From assembly GCF_023072615.1 (NCBI RefSeq), contig NZ_JAKNRW010000002.1, positions 186,001 through 250,000 of the forward strand: DNA of 64,000 nt. The letters run 5' to 3'. Below, piece after piece: positions 17,826-25,740 of this stretch (its first letter is position 1; every line of letters begins with the position of its first letter). The translations under genes were made by a program, and so were the position numbers. Source of the DNA: Pseudomonas violetae. GTDB lineage: Bacteria > Pseudomonadota > Gammaproteobacteria > Pseudomonadales > Pseudomonadaceae. Under the pieces are notes generated by a model that was given only the letters and a program-made list of their open reading frames with translations, did no database searches and was not told where the DNA came from.

Positions 17826-17855
17826 GGGTGCGCCCGTCCATGACCGGGCGCGCCC
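17826..17855. other. Intercistronic GC-rich hairpin between actP and acyl-CoA dehydrogenase
   Basis: GGGTGCGCCCG-TCCATGAC-CGGGCGCGCCC pairs over 11 bp with one G-U pair. No T tract follows, so it is more likely an mRNA processing/stability element than a terminator. It lies 7 nt after the actP stop. Confidence 0.5.
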
Positions 17856-17882
17856 ATCGCATAACCTTGTGAGGTTCACGTA

Positions 17883-19655
17883 ATGCCCGAATTCAACGCC
17901 CCGCTGCGCGATATGCGCTTTGTGCTGCACGAAGTGTTCGAAGCCCCGGCCCTGTGGGCGCGCCTACCGGCCCTGGCCGACAACGTCGACGCGGCTACCG
18001 CCGATGCCGTTCTTGAGGAGGCCGCCAAGGTCACTTCCCAGCTGATCGCACCGCTTAATCGCAGCGGCGACGAAGAAGGCGCCCAGTGGCAGGATGGCCA
18101 GGTCAGCACCCCGATCGGTTTCAAACAGGCTTACGCCACCTACATCGAGGGGGGCTGGGTGGGCCTGTCGGGGAATGCCGAATTCGGCGGCATGGGCATG
18201 CCGAAGATGCTCGCCGTACAGTTCGAGGAAATGCTCTACGGCGCTAACTCAAGCTTCGCCCTGTACTCGGCGCTGAGTTCCGGCGCCTGCCTGGCGCTGG
18301 ATGCCCACGCCAGCACCTCCTTGAAAGAGCTCTACCTGCCGCCCATGTACGAAGGTCGCTGGGCCGGTTCCATGTGCCTGACCGAAGCCCACGCCGGCAC
18401 CGACCTGGGCCTTATCCGCACCCGCGCCGAACCCCAGGCCGACGGCAGTTTCCAGATCACCGGCAGCAAGATTTTCATTACCGGCGGCGATCAGGACCTG
18501 ACCGAAAATATCATTCACCTGGTACTGGCCAAGCTACCTGACGCGCCAGCCGGGCCGAAAGGCATCTCGCTGTTTGTGGTGCCTAAAGTCCGGGTCAACG
18601 CCGACGGCTCCCTCGGTGCTGCCAACGCTGTCAGTTGCGGCTCGATCGAGCACAAGATGGGCATCAAGGCCTCGGCCACCTGCGTGATCAACTTCGACGG
18701 CGCCAACGGGTGGCTGGTGGGCGAAGCCAACAAAGGCCTGGCAGCCATGTTCACAATGATGAACTACGAGCGGCTGTCCATCGGCATCCAGGGCATCGGT
18801 TGTGCTGAAGCGTCCTACCAGAGCGCGGTGACTTACGCCCGTGAACGCGTGCAAAGTCGTGCCCCCACCGGCGCCATGGCTCCGGCCCAAGTGGCCGACC
18901 CGATCATTGTCCACCCGGACGTGCGCCGCATGCTGTTAAGCATGAAAGCCATGACCGAAGGGGGTCGAGCCTTCGCCAGTTACGTCGGACAGCAACTGGA
19001 CCTGGCGAAGTTCTCCGATGATGCCAACGAGCGGGACAATGCGCAAAACCTGGTGGCCCTGCTGACGCCAGTGGCCAAGGCATTTTTTACCGACAGCGGG
19101 CTGGAAAGTTGCATCCACGGCCAACAGGTGTTCGGTGGCCACGGCTACATTCGCGAGTGGGGTCAGGAGCAACTGGTTCGCGATGTGCGCATCGCGCAGA
19201 TCTATGAGGGCACCAACGGCATCCAGGCGCTCGACCTGCTCGGGCGCAAAGTGGTGGCCAATCACGGGGTGGTGCTGCGCCAGTTCACCGATGAAATCCG
19301 GCGTTTCACCGACCAGCCAGACGCCCCCTACGTGGCTCAACTGCTCGATGCCGTAAGGCGCCTGGAAAACCTCAGTGATTGGGTACAGGTCCAGGCCGCG
19401 ACCAACCGCAACGAAGTCGGCGCCGCTTCGGTGGAGTATCTGCACCTGTTCGGCTACGTCGCTTATGCCTGGCTGTGGGCACGCATGGCGCACGTCGCCG
19501 GCAAACAGCGCAGCACCGACGAGGCCTTCTACGGTGCGAAGATCGCCACCGCCGACTTCTACATTCAGCGCCTGCTGCCGCGCATCCTGAGCCTGGAGCA
19601 GTCCATACGCTCCGGCAGCGCCTCGCTCTATGGCTTGACGGCTGAGCAGTTCTAA
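17883..19655 (+). CDS. Acyl-CoA dehydrogenase (DmdC-like, with C-terminal extension)
   Basis: A 590-residue flavoenzyme, longer than the ~380-residue classic family. It has the N-terminal extension, the middle FAD/substrate region (MCLTEAHAGTDLG, ITGSKIFITGGDQDL), and a C-terminal domain with QVFGGHGYIREWGQEQLVRD and IYEGTNGIQALDLLGRK, the last holding the catalytic Glu (YEGT). A further ~120-residue C-terminal domain is typical of the DmdC group, which oxidises 3-methylthiopropionyl-CoA or other short acyl-CoAs. It works with the operon's ligase and symporter. Electrons should go to ETF. Confidence 0.88.
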   Translation: MPEFNAPLRDMRFVLHEVFEAPALWARLPALADNVDAATADAVLEEAAKVTSQLIAPLNRSGDEEGAQWQDGQVSTPIGFKQAYATYIEGGWVGLSGNAEFGGMGMPKMLAVQFEEMLYGANSSFALYSALSSGACLALDAHASTSLKELYLPPMYEGRWAGSMCLTEAHAGTDLGLIRTRAEPQADGSFQITGSKIFITGGDQDLTENIIHLVLAKLPDAPAGPKGISLFVVPKVRVNADGSLGAANAVSCGSIEHKMGIKASATCVINFDGANGWLVGEANKGLAAMFTMMNYERLSIGIQGIGCAEASYQSAVTYARERVQSRAPTGAMAPAQVADPIIVHPDVRRMLLSMKAMTEGGRAFASYVGQQLDLAKFSDDANERDNAQNLVALLTPVAKAFFTDSGLESCIHGQQVFGGHGYIREWGQEQLVRDVRIAQIYEGTNGIQALDLLGRKVVANHGVVLRQFTDEIRRFTDQPDAPYVAQLLDAVRRLENLSDWVQVQAATNRNEVGAASVEYLHLFGYVAYAWLWARMAHVAGKQRSTDEAFYGAKIATADFYIQRLLPRILSLEQSIRSGSASLYGLTAEQF

Positions 19656-19666
19656 CGATTGAACCG

Positions 19667-19706
19667 CGCGGCGCCCTGCTCCTCTCTTTCAGGCGTCGCG
19701 TTTTTT
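19667..19706 (+). terminator. Rho-independent terminator after the acyl-CoA dehydrogenase gene
   Basis: CGCGGCGCCCTG pairs with CAGGCGTCGCG (one G-U pair and one bulge), followed directly by TTTTTT. It separates the carboxylate operon from the porin gene. Confidence 0.65.
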
Positions 19707-19780
19707 ATTCAGCAGCCCTCGCCTGCTCGGCGAGGGTCGCCAGATCCGTTTTCTCATAATAAAAACAAAGGGGCTTCACC

Positions 19781-21049
19781 ATGGATCGTCACACCTGCAA
19801 TCTTGCGACCCGGCTGCTACTGGCCGGCGGCGTCATCAGCCTCTCGGCTCCCGCCGCTGCTGATTTTATAGAGGACAGCAAAGCCAGCGTCGAATTGCGC
19901 AATTTTTACTTCAACCGCGACTTTCGCCAGGACAATGCTGCGCAATCCAAACAGGAAGAATGGGCCCAGGGATTCTTGATGCGCTTCGAGTCGGGCTTCA
20001 CGGCCGGGACGATCGGCGTCGGTTTCGACGCCATTGGCCTGCTCGGGGTCAAGCTGGATTCCAGCCCTGGTCGCGCCGGCTCCGGCTTGCTCAAGCGCCA
20101 TGGCGATATCAGCCAGGGAGCCCAGGACGAGTACGCTGAAGTGGGCCTGACGGCCAAAGTTCGCGCGGAAAAAAGTGTGCTCAAACTGGGGACGCTGTTG
20201 CCCAAGCTGCCGACGGTGCAGGCGAACGACTCACGCCTGTTGCCACAAACCTTCCAGGGCGGCCAGTTGAACTCACTGGACATCCAGGGCCTGACAGTAG
20301 ACGCCGGGCGTCTGACTCAGGTCAATCAGCGTGATTCCTCGGATTACGAGGACATGGGCATCACCCGTACGGGCGCCAAGGGCATCATCACCCGCCACCT
20401 GGCCAGTGACAGCTTCGATTTCGCCAGCCTCAATTACAAATGGACGCCGGATCTGGCAACTGGCTACAGCTATGGTCATCTGGATAATTTCTACAACCAG
20501 CACCTGCTCAACCTCACCTACGTTCTGCCCATCACGGTGGGCCAGTCATTGAAAACCGACCTGCGCTTCGCTCGCTCCACCGACGATGGTGGCAGCAATG
20601 TCGACAACAACGCCCTGGGCGCGATGTTCACCTACAGCCTGGCGGGTCATGCCTTTGGCCTGGGATACCAAGGCATGAGCGGCGACACTGGTTACGCCTA
20701 CATCAACGGCACCGATGCGTTTCTGGTGAACTTCGTACAGATCGGCGATTTCGCCAGCAAGGACGAAAAATCCTGGCAGGCGCGCTACGACTACAACTTT
20801 GCAGCCATGGGTATGCCGGGCCTGACCTTCATGACTCGCTACATCACCGGCTCAAATATCGACCTGGGCAGTCACAGACCTGAAGGCAAGGAATGGGAGC
20901 GCGATACCGATATCGGTTACGTGGTGCAGAGTGGACCGCTGAAAAATATCGGGGTGAAATGGCGCAACGCGACAGTGCGCTCGACGAACTTTGGCAGTGA
21001 CCTGGATGAGAACCGTTTGATTGTCAGCTACACCTTGCCGATCTGGTGA
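19781..21049 (+). CDS. OprD-family outer-membrane porin
   Basis: A 422-residue protein with a signal peptide (basic start, LLLAGGVISLSAPAAA, cleavage near residue 27). The mature part begins DFIEDSKASVELRNFYFNRD, typical of OprD porins. It continues as alternating amphipathic strands with family landmarks (KLGTLLPKLPTVQANDSRLLPQTF, AGRLTQVNQRDSSDYEDM) and ends in a strand with terminal aromatic (VSYTLPIW). It should form a monomeric 18-strand channel for small carboxylates or amino acids. The gene follows the terminator of the ActP operon, so it is probably transcribed separately but functions with that module. Confidence 0.88.
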   Translation: MDRHTCNLATRLLLAGGVISLSAPAAADFIEDSKASVELRNFYFNRDFRQDNAAQSKQEEWAQGFLMRFESGFTAGTIGVGFDAIGLLGVKLDSSPGRAGSGLLKRHGDISQGAQDEYAEVGLTAKVRAEKSVLKLGTLLPKLPTVQANDSRLLPQTFQGGQLNSLDIQGLTVDAGRLTQVNQRDSSDYEDMGITRTGAKGIITRHLASDSFDFASLNYKWTPDLATGYSYGHLDNFYNQHLLNLTYVLPITVGQSLKTDLRFARSTDDGGSNVDNNALGAMFTYSLAGHAFGLGYQGMSGDTGYAYINGTDAFLVNFVQIGDFASKDEKSWQARYDYNFAAMGMPGLTFMTRYITGSNIDLGSHRPEGKEWERDTDIGYVVQSGPLKNIGVKWRNATVRSTNFGSDLDENRLIVSYTLPIW

Positions 21050-21181
21050 GCAAAGTCTCGTCCCCACGGTGTGGGGACGATTTACGGGAAGCGCACTGCA
21101 TGGCGAAGGCGCTCTCCAGGGCATTGGCAGTGAGAGTAGGATAAGATGCCTGCAAACCAGGCTCGCCGCGAGACGCCCCGC

Positions 21182-21694
21182 ATGACCGATATCACCCCCC
21201 GCCTGATCAAGAAATACCCCAACCGCCGACTCTATGACACACACACCAGCAGTCACCTGACGTTGGCGGACATTCGTCAACTGGTCGTCGACAAGGTGGT
21301 GTTCCAAGTCGTCGACGCCAAAAGCGGCGAGGACCTGACCCGCAGCATCCTGCTGCAGGTGATCCTTGAAGCTGAAAGCGGTGGCGAGCCGATCTTCACC
21401 AGCGAGATGCTGATGGGCATTATCCAGTTCTACGGGCCTTATCAGGGCGTGCTCGGCAGCTACCTGGACAAAAGCATCCAGACCGTCATAGACATCCAGT
21501 CCCAGACCGGGGCGCAGTCTTCCGAAGCCTGGAGCACTTTCATGCACCAGCAGGCTCCCGTGATGCAGGATTTGATGCGTCAGTATGTCGACCAGTCCAA
21601 GGCCTTGTACCTCAATACCCAGAACCTGTTTGGCATGTTCGGCGCAAAGCCGGATGCCAAAGGCGGCCCGAAAAAAAATGGCGACGGGGAATAA
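21182..21694 (+). CDS. phaR: PHA synthesis regulator PhaR
   Basis: A 170-residue protein. The N-terminal PHB_acc_N DNA-binding region has the diagnostic ITPRLIKKYPNRRLYDTHTS near its start, then LADIRQLV. The PHB_acc region follows (LLQVILEAESGGEPIFTSEML, FYGPYQGVLGSYLDKSI). PhaR binds DNA and nascent PHA granules and represses the phasin gene until polymer is made. The start at 21182 fits the family; an in-frame upstream ATG (21146) adds 12 non-conserved residues. It is convergent with the phasin gene, whose terminator overlaps the last codons of phaR. Confidence 0.9.
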   Translation: MTDITPRLIKKYPNRRLYDTHTSSHLTLADIRQLVVDKVVFQVVDAKSGEDLTRSILLQVILEAESGGEPIFTSEMLMGIIQFYGPYQGVLGSYLDKSIQTVIDIQSQTGAQSSEAWSTFMHQQAPVMQDLMRQYVDQSKALYLNTQNLFGMFGAKPDAKGGPKKNGDGE

Positions 21695-21706
21695 ACCCGT
21701 CGCCAT
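21670..21706 (-). terminator. Terminator of the phasin gene, overlapping the 3' end of phaR
   Basis: On the minus strand ATGGCGACGGG-TTTATTC-CCCGTCGCCAT (perfect 11-bp stem) is followed by a run of eight T. It starts about 23 nt after the phasin stop. The T tract is encoded by the A-run in the last codons of phaR. Confidence 0.85.
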
Positions 21707-21728
21707 CAGTACCACTGGCCTGAACTGA

Positions 21729-22298
21729 TTATTTGTTACCGCTACTCGCCTTGCCGCTGGTTTCTGGCGCGGCTTTTCCCCGCGCTGCGCTCGCGGCTTC
21801 AAAACCACTCTGAGCCACATCAGCTGCCTGCTTCGCGGCTTTTTGTGCGCCTTCAAAGACCGTACCGGCGTTCGCCAGGCCCGACTTGAACGCGGCGACT
21901 ATCGGCTCTGAACCCGCCGGCGCATTCTTGCTCAAGGTTTCCACGAACTCTTCAACCTGTCGGGTGCCGGACTCAACCTGGCTGGAGGTCAGTTTGGCGA
22001 TGTCCGACTGAGTATCGACGATCAGCGCCTGGACCTGGCGGTTGAACTCGGCCAGGCGTTCGCCCTGTGCGCCCGGTTGAGTAAACGACGCCTGCAGTTC
22101 GGCGAAACCCTGAGGATCGCGCACGGCCAGCAACTTTCGAACACCTTCGAAGTGCTCCTCGGTGGAGTCGCGCAGTGCCTTAAACTGCAACTGACTCAGT
22201 TGTTCAACACTGGCGAAGACTTTGCCGCTGATTTGCTGCAAAAGATCGAGGTTGGCTTTCTGAGCGGTTTGCAGTTTTTCCGGATTGAAAAAAGACAT
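21729..22298 (-). CDS. phaP: Phasin (PHA granule-associated protein)
   Basis: A 189-residue alpha-helical protein of the phasin family (PF09361 type). It starts MSFFNPEKLQTAQKANLDLL, has amphipathic helices with an interior FNRQVQALIV, and ends in an Ala/Lys-rich segment (AQKAAKQAADVAQSG) that coats polyester granules. AGGAG lies before the ATG. It is convergent with phaR and divergent from the DUF3141 gene. The upstream region holds a 15-bp palindrome and a TTGCAGCGCA motif that may be PhaR targets. Confidence 0.9.
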   Translation of the reverse strand: MSFFNPEKLQTAQKANLDLLQQISGKVFASVEQLSQLQFKALRDSTEEHFEGVRKLLAVRDPQGFAELQASFTQPGAQGERLAEFNRQVQALIVDTQSDIAKLTSSQVESGTRQVEEFVETLSKNAPAGSEPIVAAFKSGLANAGTVFEGAQKAAKQAADVAQSGFEAASAARGKAAPETSGKASSGNK

Positions 22299-22379
22299 GC
22301 TGGAATCTCCTGGTACTGAAAGCCCTGAGAGGGCAAGGACGCGACGGCGATCCCGCCAGTCATCGCGCTAGTGGCAATA

Positions 22380-22389
22380 TTGCAGCGCA
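22380..22389. promoter_or_regulatory. TTGCAGCGCA motif, copy 1 (candidate PhaR site)
   Basis: The decamer sits in the divergent phaP-DUF3141 intergenic region, in the context AATATTGCAGCGCA. The identical 14-mer recurs at 22560-22573, and the decamer again at 25655. Other bacteria use TGC/GCA-rich PhaR operators; assignment here is inference. Confidence 0.45.
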
Positions 22390-22413
22390 CAAATCCGTTT
22401 AGCAACGAATATT

Positions 22414-22428
22414 TTGTGCACTGCACAA
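22414..22428. promoter_or_regulatory. 15-bp palindrome upstream of phasin gene (candidate PhaR operator)
   Basis: TTGTGCA-C-TGCACAA is a perfect inverted repeat around one base, in an AT-rich patch about 115 nt upstream of both phaP and the DUF3141 gene. Its TGCACTGCAC core resembles the TGC-rich boxes described for PhaR. Confidence 0.55.
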
Positions 22429-22544
22429 TAATCATGGTGATTCCGCTCTCTTTAAGGATAAACTCCAGCATTGAGTGCCCATGCTCATACTTACAGCATC
22501 ATTGATCCCTGGGCGCTTTCCATGCAGCGTGGCAGGAGAACACA

Positions 22545-24368
22545 ATGACTCAGACAGGGAATATTGCAGCGCAGGATAGAGACTTTTTAGCGACGCCCGG
22601 GCTGCTCGAACATCTGAATCATCTGCAACAGCTCAATCTGCACAACGTGCTGGACGCCGTGAACACGCGCCAGGCCAGTACCTTTACCCCCTCACGATTG
22701 GGGCAACTCAGGCAACCCTCGGCCACCGACTGGCAGGACTACCTGACCGATCTTGGCCAGCGCAGCCTGCTGTTCTGGGACACCTTGCGCCAGCGCGGCG
22801 ACAACACCCTGGCGCACGAACGCGCTGGGTATCCGCTGCTGCTTAAGTTCGAGTACGAGATTCTGCTCGCCGGCGAGCACCTGCCCCGCCCGGTCAACTA
22901 TTCGCTGCTCAAGATCGTCGACCCATCGGCACCAACCAACGACCCCGAACAGCAGCCAGTGGTCATCATCGACCCGCGCGGCGGTCATGGCTCGGGCATC
23001 GGCGGTTTCAAACAAGATTCGCTGATCGGCGAAAGCCTGCGAGCCGGTCACCCCACGTACTTCATCTCGTTCAGTCACGCGCCCAACCCCGGGCAAACCC
23101 TTGCAGACATTGTTCAGGCCGAGGCGCAATACATCGAGCTGGTCAGCGCCAGACACCCCGACAGTGCCAAGCCGGTGGTCATCGGCAACTGCCAGGCGGG
23201 CTGGGCCCTGATGAGCTTGGCGGCCTCCAGGCCGGAGCTGCCAGGACTGATCATTATCAATGGCGCGCCGCTGTCCTACTGGGCCGGCACTCATGGGCGC
23301 AACCCGCTGCGTTACTGCGGTGGCCTGCTGGGCGGTGGGTGGATGGCACGCCTGGGCAGCGATCTGGGCAACTCGCGTTTCGACGGCGCCTGGCTAGTCA
23401 GCAATTTCGAAAGCCTCGACCCGGCCAATGCCTGGTGGGGCAAGTACTATCACCTGTTCAGCGAAGTCGACAACGAGGCCGAGCGTTTTCTCGACTTCGA
23501 ACGCTGGTGGGGCAGTCCGACCCTGCTCAATGGCGAAGAAATAGAGATGATCGTTGACCAACTGTTCATCGGCAATCAACTGTCCGGCGGTGTCGGGCGC
23601 AAAAGCAATGGACTGGACCTCAAGCGGATTGAGGTACCGGTAGTGGTGTTCTGCTCCTGTGGCGACAACATTACTTCGCCGCAACAGGCGCTGGACTGGA
23701 TCATCGATGTCTATCCCAACGATCTCGCCCTGGACAACGCTGGCCGCACCATCGTTTACCTGCGCCATGCCAGCATCGGGCACCTGGGTATTTTTGTGTC
23801 CGGCGAAGTGGCTCGCCGCGAGCACCGCGAACTATTGGGAGCGGTCGATACGATCAATGCCTTGCCACCCGGCCTGTATGAGATGCTGATCGAGGACTTG
23901 CCGGAAAATACGTCGCCCCCCTATTCCGTAAGCTTCGAACCGCGCAAACTCGCCGATATCCATGGCGACGTTGAAGCACCACAGGCTGACGATCGCGAAT
24001 TCGCCCTTGTCGAACGCGCCTCGACCCTCAACAACAGCCTCTACGATGCCTGGGTTCGTCCGTGGTTACGCCAGTTGATCAACGAACCCGGTGCCGAACT
24101 GATCCGCCGAGCACATCCCTTTCACCAACAGCAACTGCTGTGGAGCAGCCTGAACCCTGCCCTGTGGTGTGTGGCGGCAGGCGCGGCCGGGGCCAGCCGG
24201 GATCGCCGGTGCGCCCGCCCGGACAACCCGTTGCTGGCGTGGCAGGACTTGTATTCCGATCAGTTGCAGGATGCCTTGGACGGCTACCGCGACCTGCGTG
24301 ATGCAGGCCAGGAACTAAGCTTCTACGGGGTGTATGGCGCCCTTAGCTGTCTGCTCGGCGACCGCTGA
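22545..24368 (+). CDS. DUF3141 protein, PHA-synthase-like alpha/beta hydrolase
   Basis: A 607-residue protein of the DUF3141 family. It shows an alpha/beta-hydrolase core: an oxyanion region IIDPRGGHGSGIGGF and a nucleophile elbow GNCQAGWALMSLAAS with Cys216 at the nucleophile position, as in PhaC (GxCxGG), but with Ala at the next-but-one site. A later VVVFCSCGDNITSPQQALDW holds a likely Asp, and RHASIGHLGIFVSGEV a His. It may be a PHA synthase-like acyltransferase or depolymerase; this has not been established for the family. GGAG lies 9 nt before ATG. Its 3' end overlaps the convergent AraC-type gene by 54 bp. Confidence 0.8.
   Translation: MTQTGNIAAQDRDFLATPGLLEHLNHLQQLNLHNVLDAVNTRQASTFTPSRLGQLRQPSATDWQDYLTDLGQRSLLFWDTLRQRGDNTLAHERAGYPLLLKFEYEILLAGEHLPRPVNYSLLKIVDPSAPTNDPEQQPVVIIDPRGGHGSGIGGFKQDSLIGESLRAGHPTYFISFSHAPNPGQTLADIVQAEAQYIELVSARHPDSAKPVVIGNCQAGWALMSLAASRPELPGLIIINGAPLSYWAGTHGRNPLRYCGGLLGGGWMARLGSDLGNSRFDGAWLVSNFESLDPANAWWGKYYHLFSEVDNEAERFLDFERWWGSPTLLNGEEIEMIVDQLFIGNQLSGGVGRKSNGLDLKRIEVPVVVFCSCGDNITSPQQALDWIIDVYPNDLALDNAGRTIVYLRHASIGHLGIFVSGEVARREHRELLGAVDTINALPPGLYEMLIEDLPENTSPPYSVSFEPRKLADIHGDVEAPQADDREFALVERASTLNNSLYDAWVRPWLRQLINEPGAELIRRAHPFHQQQLLWSSLNPALWCVAAGAAGASRDRRCARPDNPLLAWQDLYSDQLQDALDGYRDLRDAGQELSFYGVYGALSCLLGDR
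22560..22573. promoter_or_regulatory. AATATTGCAGCGCA, copy 2 of the motif, inside the DUF3141 gene start
   Basis: The same 14-mer as at 22376-22389, 184 bp downstream, within codons 6-10 of the DUF3141 gene. A downstream operator would suit roadblock or looping repression, but chance cannot be excluded. Confidence 0.35.
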
Positions 24369-25421
24369 CGCACCAGGGCCGCGGCAGACCGGCGCGGCCT
24401 CCTCGACCTCGAACGATTCATTGGCGCGGTACTGCCCCGGCGTCATGCCAAACCAGCGGCTGCAGGCTTTATTGAAGCTGCTGTGGTCATGAAAGCCGAG
24501 CAGATACGCCACATGCTTCATGTTGAAATGCGAGTGGCGCAGGTAAAAGTCCGCGAGTTGCCGGCGCACTGCATTCTGCACATCCTTGAATTGCGCCCCA
24601 TCCTTTTCCAGCGCCCTTTGTAGCGTACGCTTGCTCACATTCAGCGCCGCAGCAATCGATTCCATGTCGCAGAGCCCCTGCCCCTGACTCAAGCGCTGGG
24701 TGATCAGCGCGCGAATCCTGCCGACGATGGTGAAGCCGAACAGCAGGTCCAGTTGCGCCTCGGCGAAACTGTCGTGCAATACCGCCAATGCTTCATTGGC
24801 CATGCTCAATGGCCGCAGCAGCTCCTGAGCGTCGAACAGAATGCTGTCGTACGCCGAGCCAAAATGCAGTTCGCAGCCAAACAGGCGTTTATGTTCCGAC
24901 GTGTCCTGCGGTTCGGGATAGCTGAACTCCACGCTCAGCGGTTGCGGCAACTTGCCGTCACCCAGCCAGCGACAGATGCCGAGCAATGACGCCAGACCGG
25001 CATCGGCGTACTGTCGAGGCTTGATCGAGCCGGACTGTTGATGGTCGAGGGACGCCAGGCGGTAGTGGCCCTGCTCCGGGACGAAAAACAGACTGAAGCC
25101 GGTGCCGATCAATGGGCTGAATCGAACCAGGCGCTCAAGTGCGCGTTTCAGATTGAGGCTGGACATCATGGTGTAGCCGACTATCTGGAAGCTGCCGGGA
25201 TGAAAATGCCCGTAGGCTTTGAGGCCAATGTCCGGGTCCGCACCGGCCTGGGCCGCCAGCTGCCACAGTTGATAGATCACCCTGCGCTCGCACAGCGCAC
25301 CAGGGACACTGGCGAGGGTCATGTCCAGTCCTGCGACCTGGCACAGGCTGGCAACATCCAGTCCCTCGGCCGAGAGCGTATTGAGCAGCACATTGGCATA
25401 GCCCGAGCTCATTCTGTACAT
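24315..25421 (-). CDS. AraC-family regulator with arabinose-binding-type N-domain (PhbR-like position)
   Basis: A 368-residue regulator. The N-terminal ~200 residues are the 'arabinose-binding domain' type found in OruR/PhbR-like proteins (with HFHPGSFQIVGYTMMSS). The C-terminal ~100 residues are an AraC helix-turn-helix pair (MESIAAALNVSKRTLQRAL, then VAYLLGFHDHSSFNKACSRWFGMTPGQYR). AraC-type PhbR activates phb genes in some pseudomonads, and this gene is divergent from phaC, which supports a similar role. Start 25421 has GAGGA upstream, better than the GTG at 25451. The 3' end overlaps the DUF3141 gene, and a ~37-residue tail extends past the HTH. Confidence 0.85.
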   Translation of the reverse strand: MYRMSSGYANVLLNTLSAEGLDVASLCQVAGLDMTLASVPGALCERRVIYQLWQLAAQAGADPDIGLKAYGHFHPGSFQIVGYTMMSSLNLKRALERLVRFSPLIGTGFSLFFVPEQGHYRLASLDHQQSGSIKPRQYADAGLASLLGICRWLGDGKLPQPLSVEFSYPEPQDTSEHKRLFGCELHFGSAYDSILFDAQELLRPLSMANEALAVLHDSFAEAQLDLLFGFTIVGRIRALITQRLSQGQGLCDMESIAAALNVSKRTLQRALEKDGAQFKDVQNAVRRQLADFYLRHSHFNMKHVAYLLGFHDHSSFNKACSRWFGMTPGQYRANESFEVEEAAPVCRGPGASAVAEQTAKGAIHPVEA

Positions 25422-25740
25422 GGCGTCCTCGATGACGTGGGTACTGGACACACTTGGTAGCCATGATAAACGGCGGCCTGGCTTGGGGTATTGATCTGCG
25501 TCGGAGTCTGCACAGGTTTCTCATCCTCGAACGCAGCCCTGCGGGCTCGACAGCCGCTACAGGTAAACCACCTGGCTGCTTGGCGTCGTTGGACACAAGA
25601 CAGTCATCTCGCAACACTTCCGCGCGGCCCTTCCATCCCCAACACTCCCCCATCTTGCAGCGCAAAACAATAAAAGCAACGGACGGTAAGAAGTCGCTTA
25701 GTCGTATTGCGTTGCTCTCGATTGTGATGGGTGGAAACTA
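25422..25740. other. Divergent control region between AraC-type regulator gene and phaC
   Basis: A 319-bp stretch. The only clear element is TTGCAGCGCA at 25655-25664, listed separately. The segment just before phaC is AT-richer. No small gene is supported here. Confidence 0.4.
25655..25664. promoter_or_regulatory. TTGCAGCGCA motif, copy 3, upstream of phaC
   Basis: The decamer lies 77 nt before the phaC start, followed by AAACAATAAAA. Identical to the copies at 22380 and 22564, which makes a shared regulator such as PhaR plausible. Confidence 0.45.
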
